The translations under genes were made by a program, and so were the position numbers. Of a stretch of DNA of 28,639 nt, positions 1-8,999 are shown piece by piece. Origin of the DNA: Gemmatimonadota bacterium (lineage in GTDB: Bacteria; Gemmatimonadota; Gemmatimonadetes; Gemmatimonadales; GWC2-71-9). A model generated the notes under the pieces. It made no database searches, was not told the origin of the DNA, and saw nothing but the letters and a program-made list of their open reading frames with translations. The stretch covers positions 1 through 28,639 of the forward strand of contig JADJPD010000045.1 in assembly GCA_016713435.1 (NCBI GenBank). The letters are read 5' to 3'. Numbering within the stretch: the stretch's first letter is position 1; the number at the start of each line of letters is the position of its first letter.

Positions 1-63
1 GTGAGGCGGGCAGGAACGGCTGGGGAGCGGGGTGTAGCGTGTGACGCCGGGTCCCCAAATGCA

Positions 64-95
64 CCGCGGGCGGGGGGCCTTGTCCCCGCCCGCGG
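64..95 (-). terminator. Hairpin terminator after the M8 peptidase gene
   Basis: A perfect 12-bp stem, CCGCGGGCGGGG (64-75) pairing with CCCCGCCCGCGG (84-95), closes an 8-nt loop. It lies about 10 nt past the stop codon of the minus-strand peptidase gene. On the minus strand it is followed by a short T stretch (GCATTTGG) rather than a long U-tract, so termination strength is uncertain. Confidence 0.6.
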
Positions 96-104
96 GCTGC
101 CGTC

Positions 105-1714
105 TCAAGGTGGATCGATCAGGGCGTCGAGTACTGCGACCGCCGGTGCCCGGTCGGGTCCTTGATCCCAGCGCGGCAGGCGGATCACGTCGCGCGTGAG
201 GGCCTTCAGGCGCTGCCCCAGGCAGACCAGCGTGGGCTGGGTCGTGATGTCTGAACGCATCACCCTTGGTGGCAGCCACCGTGTAGCCGGGTCCTCCAGC
301 GAGCGGATCGTGGTGGCGCTGAGCGGACGCACGGTGCCGCTGGCGTGAAGCCAGTCATGAAACAAATCCCTCCAAAGACGCTCTCCTCCCGGTGCGAGTC
401 CCGGGTGCCGTCGCCGTCGGGGCCGCTGCAGGTGCCGCTGCCCTCGACCGGCACCGACGTGGCGCTCTCGGCGCGCCGTTGATGTATGGGCCTTCCCGAG
501 GGCGGCGGGACCGTTGAAGATCGGGCTGCCGGCCGGGTAGCCGCCGGACAGCCTGATCAACGACCAGAAGCCGGATCGCCTCCCACAGCGTGCCGTAGCC
601 CAGGACGTGGCCCATCTCGCGGAGGATCCCGTCGTTGAAGCCACCGTCGGTCTGCAGCTGCACCAGGTCGGCGGTGTCGGGGGTTCATGATGCCACGGTA
701 CGGCAGCTTGCCGCTCGGCCGAGAATGCGCAGGGACCGGCGGCACCCGGGACGTTGCCAACGCCGTCGATGGCGCTCAGTTCCACGTAGATGCGGACGTC
801 GTCCGCAGCGGTGCCGCTGATGGCCTGCGACACGTAAGCACCGCAATCAGTGGTGTTAGACGCCACCGGGATGAGTGAAGTCGGCCAGATCACCGGTGAT
901 GATCTGCTCCCCAGCGCGCCTTAGCGGCGTCGAAGGCGGCCTGCTGCGCCTGCATGGCGCTGTTAGAGATCACACCAGGGTGATGGTGAAGTTGGAGATG
1001 GTGTTGGCGCCCGTAGCTAATGAAGCTGATCAGGCTGCCGGTCAGGCCTCGCCGAGGTGGCCCGTCATGGTGATGCCGAGGGCTGCCACCGCACTCCAGC
1101 TCACACCGTGGCGATGCCGTTGCCTGCGTCGCTCGTGGCGGCGGTGCCCGTGGCCGACCCGCCGCCCGCCGTCACCGCGAGGAGTGACGGACACGCCGCC
1201 CACGCCGTTGCCGTCGAGGTCCGCCACCTTCACCGACGGCTTGGTGCCCCACCGCCGGGACCGAGCAGGGCGGTCTGCGACAGAGTGCTGTTGGACACGA
1301 GTTGCGCCGCGGCTGCCGTGAAGCGTGATGTTGCTGGAGTTGGTCCCGGCAAAGCCGGTGGCACTGAAGCGCAGCGTCTTGGTGCCGGTGGTGCCAGCGC
1401 GATGCTCGATTTGCTGAAAGAACAGCCTGCCCCTGCGCGTTGGTCCACGCCGTGGTGGGCGCCATCGGCGAGCCGCTGCCGGACTGCAGGGTGGCGGTGA
1501 CCGTGACCCGGCCTGGGCCAGCGCGTTTACCATCTGCATCGAAGCTGGACCACCGGTGTAGGCGACAGCCACCGCGCGCATCTGGGCGGTGGCGGGGGGC
1601 TGGGTCCACGGGAGGGGTCAAAGCGCCTGCTGTTGCTCAGGTCGGATCGCCACCGCCGCAATAGAAGCCCGCGATAGCCGCCGCCGCCAGGAGCAGCATC
1701 CCGGAAATTGCCAT
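105..1714 (-). CDS. Leishmanolysin-like (M8) metallopeptidase with Ig-like domains, frameshifted
   Basis: Probable secreted or lipid-anchored zinc peptidase. The gene must be read by switching among the three minus frames. From the N-terminus: a start at 1714 with a hydrophobic leader ending in a Cys followed by GGG (MAISGMLLLAAAAIAGFYC), a likely lipoprotein signal disturbed by an indel; then Ig-like repeat signatures (GRVTVTATLQSGSGSP, TLRFSATGFAGTNSSNITL, VADLDGNGVGGVSVT); then the catalytic region GILREMGHVLGYGTLW near 590-640; then the M8-type tail with GTRDSH, MTGF and RPLSATTIRSLED before the stop at 105-107. Family members carry HExxH followed by a distant third ligand; here the first His reads as Arg (CGC for CAC), which may be a sequencing error. 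Adhesion or protein degradation at the cell surface is inferred. It is divergent from mmsA. The intact length cannot be given because of the indels. Confidence 0.72.
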
Positions 1715-1986
1715 GACCGGTGCAGGGATACGCCAGGACGGTACCGCGGGAGCGGGACGGTTCCGACATCCTAATCATAGATCAGCCGCCTTGCCGTTAT
1801 TGTGGGGGCGGACCAGATGGCCCGTAAGCTTGGTCCCGAAGGGGCAAGGCCCGCGCTCCCCTCGGCACCAGGCGTTGGTCCTGGGTCCCGCCTACAATAG
1901 TAATCGAGAACCTGCCTTTAACATTGACAACGATCCCCGGGACGCGCTGAACTCCCCTGCCTCACATCCCGCGCTCCTGAGCCCCA

Positions 1987-3472
1987 ATGAAAATGCCCCG
2001 AGCTACCCACGTCATGTTGGCGGCCAGCCACCTCCCCGTAAAGCGGCTTCAGTTCATGGACGTGCACAACCCGGCCGGTAGCTCACGGCACAGGCCGCGT
2101 CCCCTCACGGCGACGCCGCCACGGTGGACCATGCGGTCCAGGCCGCAGGCCGCCTTCCCGCCTGGAGCACGCTGCCCACACATCAAAGGAGCGGGTGCAG
2201 GTCTTCTTCCGCTACAAGACCCTGCTGGAGAAGCACCTCCGCGAAATTTTCTCCCCGCCTGGTCCCTGAAGAGCACGGCAAGCTCCCGCGCTTGAGGCGG
2301 ACACCGAGATCCTCAAGGCCGTGGAGCTGACCAGTTTGCCTGCTCGCTGCCGCGGCTGGCGGGGCGAGGTGCTCCGGGTGAGCCGCGGCGTCGAAAGTGC
2401 CGCCTCGAGGCGGGTCCCACTCCGGCGTCGTGGCCGCTCTCATCAACCCGTTCAACTTCCTCACGATGGTGCCCGCATAGGTGAGGGCATCCCGAACGCC
2501 ATCGCGCTCGGCAGCTGCTTCATCATGAAGCCCTCCGGAGACCAATTGCCGTACAGCTCGCTGCGCTTCACTTCAAGGAAGTAGCGGCCTCCCACAGCGG
2601 CGTCTTCAGCGGCATGGTCAGGGCGACCGCGGGGTCGCCGAGGCGCTGTGCGGCCACCCGCGGATCCGCGCCGTCACCTTCGTGGGCTCCACCAAGGTGG
2701 CGCAGGCCGTCTACCGCCGCGCCACGGGGAACCTCAAGCGCGCCCTCTGCCTGGGCGGCGCCAAGAACCACGTGATCGTCATGCCGGACGCCGATCCCGA
2801 GATGGCCGCGGGCGGCGTGCTGGCGGCCATGTCCGGCTGCACCGGCCAGCGCTGCATGGCGGCGTCGGTGATGGTGGCGGTCTCGGCCACCGACCACATC
2901 GTGGACAAGCTGGCGCACCAGGCGCGGCGGATGGTGGCGGGGAAGGACGTGGGGCCCGTCATCACGGCGGCGGCCAAGGCGCGCATCGAGGGGTACATCA
3001 CCGAGGCGGTGGCGCAGGGCGCCACGCTGCGGTGGACGGCCGCGGTGCCACGGTGCCGGGCAAGGAGGGCGGCTGGTGCGTGGGCGCCACCATAAGGGAC
3101 CCACGTGCGGCCCGAGATGAAGATTGCTGAGGGTGTTCGGCCCGGTGCTGGCGATCGTCCGGACCAGGGACCTGGACGGCGCCATTGCGGTGGAGGAACG
3201 CTTCGCCGTGACGGCAACGCGGCGTCCATTTTACGGAGTCGGGCGGGGCGGCGCGGGCGCCATGGAACGGGCGAGCGCCAGCATGGTGGGCGTCAACGTA
3301 AAAACTTCCGGTCCGCGCGAGCCCTTCGCTTCGGCGGCTGGAACGACTCCCGCTTCGGCGTAGGCGACATCTACGGGCAAGGGCCCGCCCGAGTTCTGGA
3401 CCCAGAGCCGGAAGATCACCACCAAGTGGAACCGGGAGAGCCGGGACCAACTGGATGAGCAAGGAGGCATAG
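1987..3472 (+). CDS. mmsA: Methylmalonate-semialdehyde dehydrogenase (CoA-acylating), frameshifted
   Basis: Oxidises methylmalonate semialdehyde (or malonate semialdehyde) with NAD+ and CoA to propionyl-CoA (or acetyl-CoA) plus CO2, the last step of valine and thymine breakdown; also called IolA. The parts lie in several plus frames but run in family order: FMDVHNPA near the start, VQVFFRYKTLLEKH-like helix (about 2190-2240), CFIMKPS (about 2517), VTFVGSTKVAQAVY (about 2670), GAKNHVIVMPDAD (about 2757), and the catalytic Cys in GQRCMAAS (about 2841-2865), typical of this CoA-dependent ALDH branch. The C-terminal pieces FGPVLAIVRTRDLD, FGGWNDSRFG and TTKW lead to the stop TAG at 3470-3472. The span fits the usual ~490-500 residues. 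The exact start is uncertain; 1987 is the first ATG giving a plausible N-terminus. The next gene begins 100 bp downstream on the same strand and probably supplies its substrate. Confidence 0.88.
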
Positions 3473-3572
3473 GGTCGCGCCCGCAGCACGAGGCGAGCGG
3501 GGATCTCGCCAGCACCGAGGTGGGGGCCATCCCTGGAGGTCCCCCGGCAGCACCGCACCAGAGGAATCCCGC

Positions 3573-4931
3573 ATGACCGCCACCGCCCCGACCCGCCCAA
3601 TGATGCCACCGAGCGACCACCGCCGCGTCGCTACACCGCCGGGTGGGCCCCTCGAAGGCCGAGATCCTCGCCCTCCGGCAGCGCTACACCAACCCGCGAT
3701 CTTCACGCTCTACAAGGAGCCGCTGCTGATCGTCGAGGCCACATGCAATACCTCTTCGGCGGACGGGCGCGGCGCTCCTCGACCTCTTCGTAAGCATCGT
3801 CACGGTGAGCGTGGGGCACTGCCACCCGAAGGTCACCCGGGCCATCCAGGAGCAGGCCGAGACCCCGCTGGCGCACACTACCACCATCACTTACCCCAAC
3901 TTCCCGAAGCTGGCCGAGAAGCTGGCGTCCAAGATGCCGCCGGCCTCGACGTCACCTACTTCGTGAACTCCGGGAGCGAGGCCAACGACCTCGCGGTGCT
4001 GCTGGCCCGGCCTACACGGGAACCAGGACGTGATCTGCCGTCGGAACAGCTACCACGGCGGCAGCTCCTCCATGATGGCGGCCACCAGCCACCACACCTG
4101 GAAGTTCCCGCAGCAGCTCAACTCCGGCTTCCATCACGCGGTCTGCCCCGACCCGTACCGGAGCCCCTTCAGCGGGACGCCGGAGGAGATCGCCACGAAG
4201 AGCGCCAACGAGGTGCGGGAGATCATCCGCTACTCGACGCCGGGCGGCATCGCCGCGTTCATGGCGGAGCCGATCCAGGGCGTGGGCGGCGCCACCCAGG
4301 GCGCGGCCAACTATCTCCGTGAGGCGTATGCCCACGCCGGTGCCGTCAGCAATACCTGCATCGCCGACGAGGTGCAGACCGGCTTCGGCCGCACCGGGGA
4401 GCACTACTGGGGCTTCAGAACTGGCGGCCAGGGGCTGGACATCCGTCACCATGGCCAAGGGATCGGCAACGGGGCGCCGCTGGCGCCCCGCCGTCACGAC
4501 CCGGCGCGAGATCGCCGAGAAGCTGACGCAGCGCATCCACTTCAACACCTTCGGGCAACCCCATCTCCATGGCCGGCCTCCGCCACGCCGCAGGTCATCG
4601 ACGACGAGGGCATCCAGGGCAAGGCCAAGTCCATCGGCGGCCGCCTAGAAGGCGGCCTCGAGGACCTGCAGCGCCGCCACCGCCGGATCGGCGACGTCCG
4701 CGGCAGGGGCCTGATGCTCGGCGTGGAGCTGGTGAAGGACCGCGGCACAAGGCGCCCGCCAAGGAGGAGGCGCTGGCCATCACGGAGCACCTGCGCGAGT
4801 TCGGCATCCTGATCGGCAAGGGCGGCCTCGACGGCAACACCCTCCGCATCAAGCCCCCCATGTGCCTCACGGCCGCGGACGTGGACTTCGCGCTGGAGGC
4901 GCTCGATGCGGCGCTTGACGGTCGAAGGTGA
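3573..4931 (+). CDS. Class III aminotransferase, AGXT2 / 3-aminoisobutyrate-pyruvate type, frameshifted
   Basis: PLP-dependent class III (omega) aminotransferase resembling alanine-glyoxylate aminotransferase 2, a family that also uses (R)-3-aminoisobutyrate and beta-alanine with pyruvate. Motifs read across frames: IVTVSVGHCHPKVT (about 3800), VTYFVNSGSEANDLAV (about 3951), RRNSYHGGSSSMMAATSHHTWKFP-like stretch (about 4035-4110), AFMAEPIQGVGG (about 4257), the PLP-contact Asp in IADEVQTGFGRTG (about 4360), the Schiff-base Lys in SVTMAKG (about 4443), RIHFNTFG (about 4531), and the C-terminal LRIKPPMCLTAADVDFALEALD before TGA at 4929-4931. About 450 residues once the indels are ignored, normal for the family. 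The start ATG at 3573 has AGAGGA 7-12 nt upstream. Its product methylmalonate semialdehyde would be the substrate of the preceding mmsA, so the pair probably forms one catabolic operon. Substrate choice is inferred. Confidence 0.87.
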
Positions 4932-4941
4932 GCTGAGCGCC

Positions 4942-5181
4942 GTGACTCAACGCAAAGGCGCGGGGACGCAGAGGGGCGCAGAGACCGCCGCAACGAGCGG
5001 GGCTCGTCACGGCGACGGCCCGCTCGTGACTTGAGGGGGTCACTGCCGGATTGGGCGCGTGGCCGGACCCTGTGCTGACACCCACCCTTCATCCCCTGCA
5101 CTCCGCCTGAGACGAGCCCCCTCTCCCGCGCAGAAGCCCTCTGCGGCCCTCCGCGTCCTCTGCGCCTCTGCGTTGAGTCAC
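4942..5181. repeat. 240-bp element with ~42-bp imperfect terminal inverted repeats
   Basis: The left arm (4942-4983) begins GTGACTCAACGCAAAGGCGC. The right arm (5139-5181) is nearly its reverse complement and ends CTGCGTTGAGTCAC. Both arms contain a short-period GACGCAGAG / GGCGCAGAG pattern. An inner hairpin pairs ACGAGCGGG (4993-5001) with CCCGCTCGT (5019-5027). The element fills the gap between the convergent aminotransferase and oxidoreductase genes and may act as a two-way terminator or be a small non-coding mobile repeat. No open reading frame inside is convincing. Confidence 0.7.
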
Positions 5182-5194
5182 ACCAGATCCAGAC

Positions 5195-6565
5195 CTACGA
5201 CGAAAACCCAATACCCATCCGATCCAGCACCCGCAGCATGAGGTTCGGCGCTTGCCCCTCGTCCACCTTGCGGAGCGCGCGCGTCACTGAGTTCACCGCC
5301 CAGCCGCGGAGCGGCTCCGGCGGATACGGGAAGGGGGGCTTGGCGGAGGAGAGCACGTCGCCTAAGGCGGTTCAGGGCCATGTGCGCCAGGATGCGGTAA
5401 GCGATGCGGGTGCGCCGAGGCGTGCCCGGTGAACCCGAGGCCGTAGGAGAGGCGCGTCCCGTAGGCACGGCCGTGAAGAACGGCGTCAGGCGCGTCGTGG
5501 AGCAGATGGCACCGCCCCACCGGTACTCCCAGCGCAGGTCCGCCGCGTCGGGGAAGTGCCGCTTCCAGCCGGACTCGAGCGAGGCATAGTGGGACGGCGA
5601 GTGGTCACACGCCGGGTCCACGCGGTTGTGGCCGTGGTAGGCGGCCTCGCTGGTGCCCCAGAGCACCCGGCCGTCCGCGGTGGGGCGGTAGTAGTTGAAG
5701 AAGGTGCGCCCGTCCGTGATGCCCTGCCGCTTCCGCCAGCCGATGGCCGCCCACTGCGCCGCGGTGAGTCTCTCGCTCACCATGATGTAGTCGTACAGCG
5801 GGATGAAGCGGTGCAGCACGCGGGGCAGCAGGTGGTGCGTGTAGGCGCTGGTGGCCAGCACCACGTGCCCCGCGAGCAGCGAGCCGCCTGCCGCACTCCG
5901 CACCCGGAGCTTGCCGCCCTCCGCCTCGATGGCCCGCACCGCCGAGCGCTCGTACACCCGCACACCGAGGCGCACCGCCTCACGCCGCAGGCCATCGGTG
6001 AGTTTCGCGGGATCGCAGATCCCGCCCCGCGCCACCTCCACCGCCCCCCGGTAGAGCGGGCTGTGCACCTCGGCCCGCACCTCCTCGCCGGAGAGGTACC
6101 GAAAGCCCGTGATGCCGAGCTCCTCGGCGATGGCGATGTTCTTGTGGCACTCCTCGATGTGGCCGTCAGTGAGCGCCACCATGAGGCGCCCCCGTGGCTC
6201 CCAGTCGCAGGCGATGTTCCGCTCGGCCAGGAACGCCAGCATCTCCGCCACGTTCTCCTCGCCCACGCGCGCCAGGCGGCGGGCCTCGTCCATCCCGAAG
6301 TGCTGGATGGCCAGGGCGTGGCTGTGGTCCACCGTCTCGGAGAGCATGCCGGCGTTCCGCCCGCTGGCCCCGTAGGCGGCGATGCCCTGCTCCACCACCG
6401 CGACCTCCCGCTCCGGCGCCAGCTCCTTGAGGAAGAGCGCGCACCAGAGCCCCGTGAAGCCGGCGCCCACCACCACGATGTCGGCGGTGGCGGGTGCGGC
6501 CAGCGGGGTCACCTCGCGGGGCGCGAGCCCCCGCAAGCCAAGCAGTCGCGCTCGATCGGGTCCAC
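5195..6565 (-). CDS. FAD-dependent oxidoreductase, DAO family (amine / D-amino-acid oxidase type)
   Basis: Flavoprotein of the DadA/GlpO/PuuB-like DAO superfamily, expected to oxidise an amine or amino acid. The N-terminal dinucleotide-binding motif IVVVGAGFTGLWCALFL sits near residue 25, followed by VAVVEQG and the family motif ASGRNAGM. A second FAD-contact strand is HVVLATSAYTHHLLP. The substrate-domain pieces PLYDYIMVSERL, RTFFNYYRPTADGRVLWG and WGGAICST follow. I place the start at GTG 6565 (VDPIERD...), one base after the upstream stop, with a frameshift near 6540; a TTG at 6536 gives the uninterrupted frame instead. A second frameshift near 5400-5380 moves the tail to the frame ending RILAHMAL...RMGIGFSS at TAG 5195-5197. 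About 455 residues. It is convergent with the aminotransferase. The natural substrate is not evident. Confidence 0.85.
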
Positions 6566-6566
6566 G

Positions 6567-7041
<475 letters not shown>

Positions 7042-7043
<2 letters not shown>

Positions 7044-7375
7044 AACCCCCCGCGCGCGGCGCCTCGAGTTCGAGGGTCTTGCGGCAGGCAGGGCAGGAGA
7101 GCTCGCGCGGCAGCTTGACCGGCGCGTGCGTGAGCCCCCATCGCCCGTCGCGCCCGCAGAAGGGGCAGGCGCCCTCCACCCGGTGGAAGAGCTCCCCCTG
7201 CCCGAAGCGGCGCACGCCGAGCACCAGCCCGCCCACCAGCGCCACCAGCGGGAGACGAAGTGTACGATGGGAATCGGCAGCGTCAGGATGGCGAGCAGGA
7301 GCCCGAGACCCGCCGCGCCCAGCCCGCGGCGCAACCGCTCCCCGGGCTCAGTTCGCGGATCTCGGCGCTGGCCAC
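7042..7375 (-). CDS. Small membrane protein with C-terminal zinc ribbon
   Basis: About 110 residues, with one frameshift near 7340. The N-terminus reads VASAEIRELSPG from the GTG at 7375, then ERLRRGLGAAGLGLLLAIL leads into two adjacent hydrophobic segments (LGLLLAILTLPIPIVHFVS and ALVGGLVLGV), so the N-terminal half is membrane-embedded. The C-terminal half carries two Cys pairs, ACPFCG and LSCPACRK, about 22 residues apart, a typical zinc-ribbon knuckle arrangement, followed by TLELEAPRAGG and the stop at 7042-7044. The family and function are not recognised. The start is chosen because the frame upstream of the GTG has no coding character. The hypothetical gene at 6567-7043 begins at its stop codon. 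Confidence 0.6.
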
Positions 7376-7470
7376 GGTGGACGGAACCCGAAGCCGGTGA
7401 GCGCAGTGCGGTGGTGCGGAGCGAGGACATGCCGGAGTGTGGAGGCACGACGCGATTCCGGCAAGCGGCC

Positions 7471-8317
7471 TCAGGAGGAAGCGCGCTCCTGGTCGAGCAG
7501 TGCCCGCTTTCGGGGCAGCCCCCAGCGGTAGCCGCCGAGTGACCCGTCACTCCGCACCACGCGGTGGCAGGGCACCAGCACCGCGGCGCGATTGGCAGCC
7601 ACCGCGCTGGCCACGGCCCGCGTGCTCGAGGGCATGCCGAGGCGCGCGGCCAGTTCCTGGTAGCTCACCGTCTCTCCTGCCGGGATCTCGAGCAGCGCCT
7701 GCCAGACGCGCCACTGGAAGGCGGTACCGACGAGGTCGAGCGGCAGCGGCGCACCGCCGAAACTCCCGGGCCGCTCGATGCGCCGCGACACTTCCTGCAC
7801 CAGCCCACCGAGCCATTCCTCCGCCCGTCGTCCACGCGCTCGCGTGCAGCGTTGGGAACTTCTCCTCCAGCTCCGCCACGAGCAGGCGATCCTCCTCGCC
7901 GAGCAGCACCGCCGCCACGCCGCGCTCGGTGACGCCCACCAGCAGCCGGCCGAGCGGTGAACCCACGATGGTGTACCGGATCTCCATCCCTGCCCCGCCT
8001 TTCTTGTACGCGCCCGGCGTCATGCCGAGCAGCAGGTGTGCCCGCTCGTAGAGCCGGCTCGACGAGCCGAACCCCGTCTCGTAGGTGGCCCGGCTCACGC
8101 TCGGCTCCACCCGGAGTGCCTCACGCAGCCGTTCCGCGCGCCGCGCCTCGGCGTACTCCCGCGGCGAGAGGCCGGTGAGCTTCTTGAAGGTGCGCTGCAG
8201 GTGCCAGGCACTCAGGCCGGTGGAGGCCGAGAGCTCCGCGAGCGAGACCGGCGCGCCGCCCGCGGCATCGAGCAGGTCCCGCGCCTTCGCCACGGCCTGC
8301 TCCGCCGCGGTCACCAC
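7471..8317 (-). CDS. ada: Ada-type AraC regulator / O6-methylguanine-DNA methyltransferase, N-terminally truncated
   Basis: Repairs O6-alkylguanine by transferring the alkyl group to its own Cys, and as an AraC-family activator would induce alkylation-repair genes. From the N-terminus: AraC helix-turn-helix (SLAELSASTGLSAWHLQRTFKKLTG-like region, residues about 20-50; second helix set SVSRATYETGFGSSSRLYE), a linker GMTPGAYKKGG, the ribonuclease-like lobe YTIVGSPLGRLLVGVT, then after a frameshift near 7810-7830 the catalytic domain FQWRVWQALLEIPAGETVSYQELAARLG-like region with the acceptor Cys in VLVPCHRVVRSDGSLGGYRWG and the stop at 7471-7473. GTG 8317 opens the long frame, but the same frame upstream encodes FYATPAEARAAGFRACKRCKPE (8318-8405), the second zinc-Cys pair of the Ada N-terminal domain. 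The first Cys pair, including the methyl-phosphotriester acceptor, is missing. It is divergent from kefF. Confidence 0.88.
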
Positions 8318-8442
8318 CCTCCCCTGCTCCGGCTTGCAGCGCTTGCACGCCCGGAACCCCGCCGCCCGCGCCTCGGCCGGCGTGGCGTAGAAGGCGGCTA
8401 TCCGGGACTTGCGGCCAAACCGGGACCGGGAATCATTCGGGC

Positions 8443-8999
8443 ATGGCCTCCATCCTCGTGCTCTTTGCGCATCCCGCGCTCGAGAAGTCCCGGGTCCACC
8501 GCCGCCTGCTCGACGCGGCCACGGGCCTCCCCGGCGTGTACGTCCACGACCTCTACGAGGCGTACCCGGACTTCGACATCGACGTGCGCCGGGAGCAGGA
8601 ACTGCTGCTCACCCACCCCGTGATCCTCCTGCAGTACCCGCTCTACTGGTACAGCACCCCGCCATCCTCAAGCAATGGCAGGACCTGGTCCTGGAACACG
8701 GCTGGGCCTACGGGCGCGCCGGCACCCGGCTCCGGGGCAATCGGCTCCAGTGCGTCACAAGCGCCGGCGTGGGCGAGCAGGCGTAGCAGCCCGGCGGCTT
8801 CAACGCGCACCCGGTCACCGACTTCCTCTTCCCCGTGGAACAGACCGCGCGGCTCTGCGGCATGGAGTGGCTCCCGCCCTACGTGGTGCTCGGCAGCCAC
8901 CGCATGAACCTGCCGGAGATCGACACCGCCGCGGCCGCGTACCGTCGCCACCTCGAGCAGTTGCGCGACACCCTCCCCCTCCCCGCGGAGGCCCCATGA
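8443..8999 (+). CDS. kefF: KefF/KefG-type NAD(P)H quinone reductase, potassium efflux ancillary protein
   Basis: Flavodoxin-fold NAD(P)H:quinone oxidoreductase that in characterised systems binds the Kef antiporter and is needed for its full activity. The N-terminus MASILVLFAHPALEKSRVHRRLLDA is the FMN-binding strand-loop-helix of the family. Then come VYVHDLYEAYPDFDID, ILLQYPLYWYSTP and, after frame changes near 8660 and 8780, ILKQWQDLVLEHGWAYG, the VTSAGVGEQA stretch, GFNAHPVTDFLFPVEQTARLCGMEWLPPYVVLG and HLEQLRDTLP. About 185 residues, normal length. The stop TGA (8997-8999) overlaps the kefC ATG (8996-8998), indicating translational coupling. The first half is in one frame; frameshifts lie in the middle. 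Confidence 0.88.
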
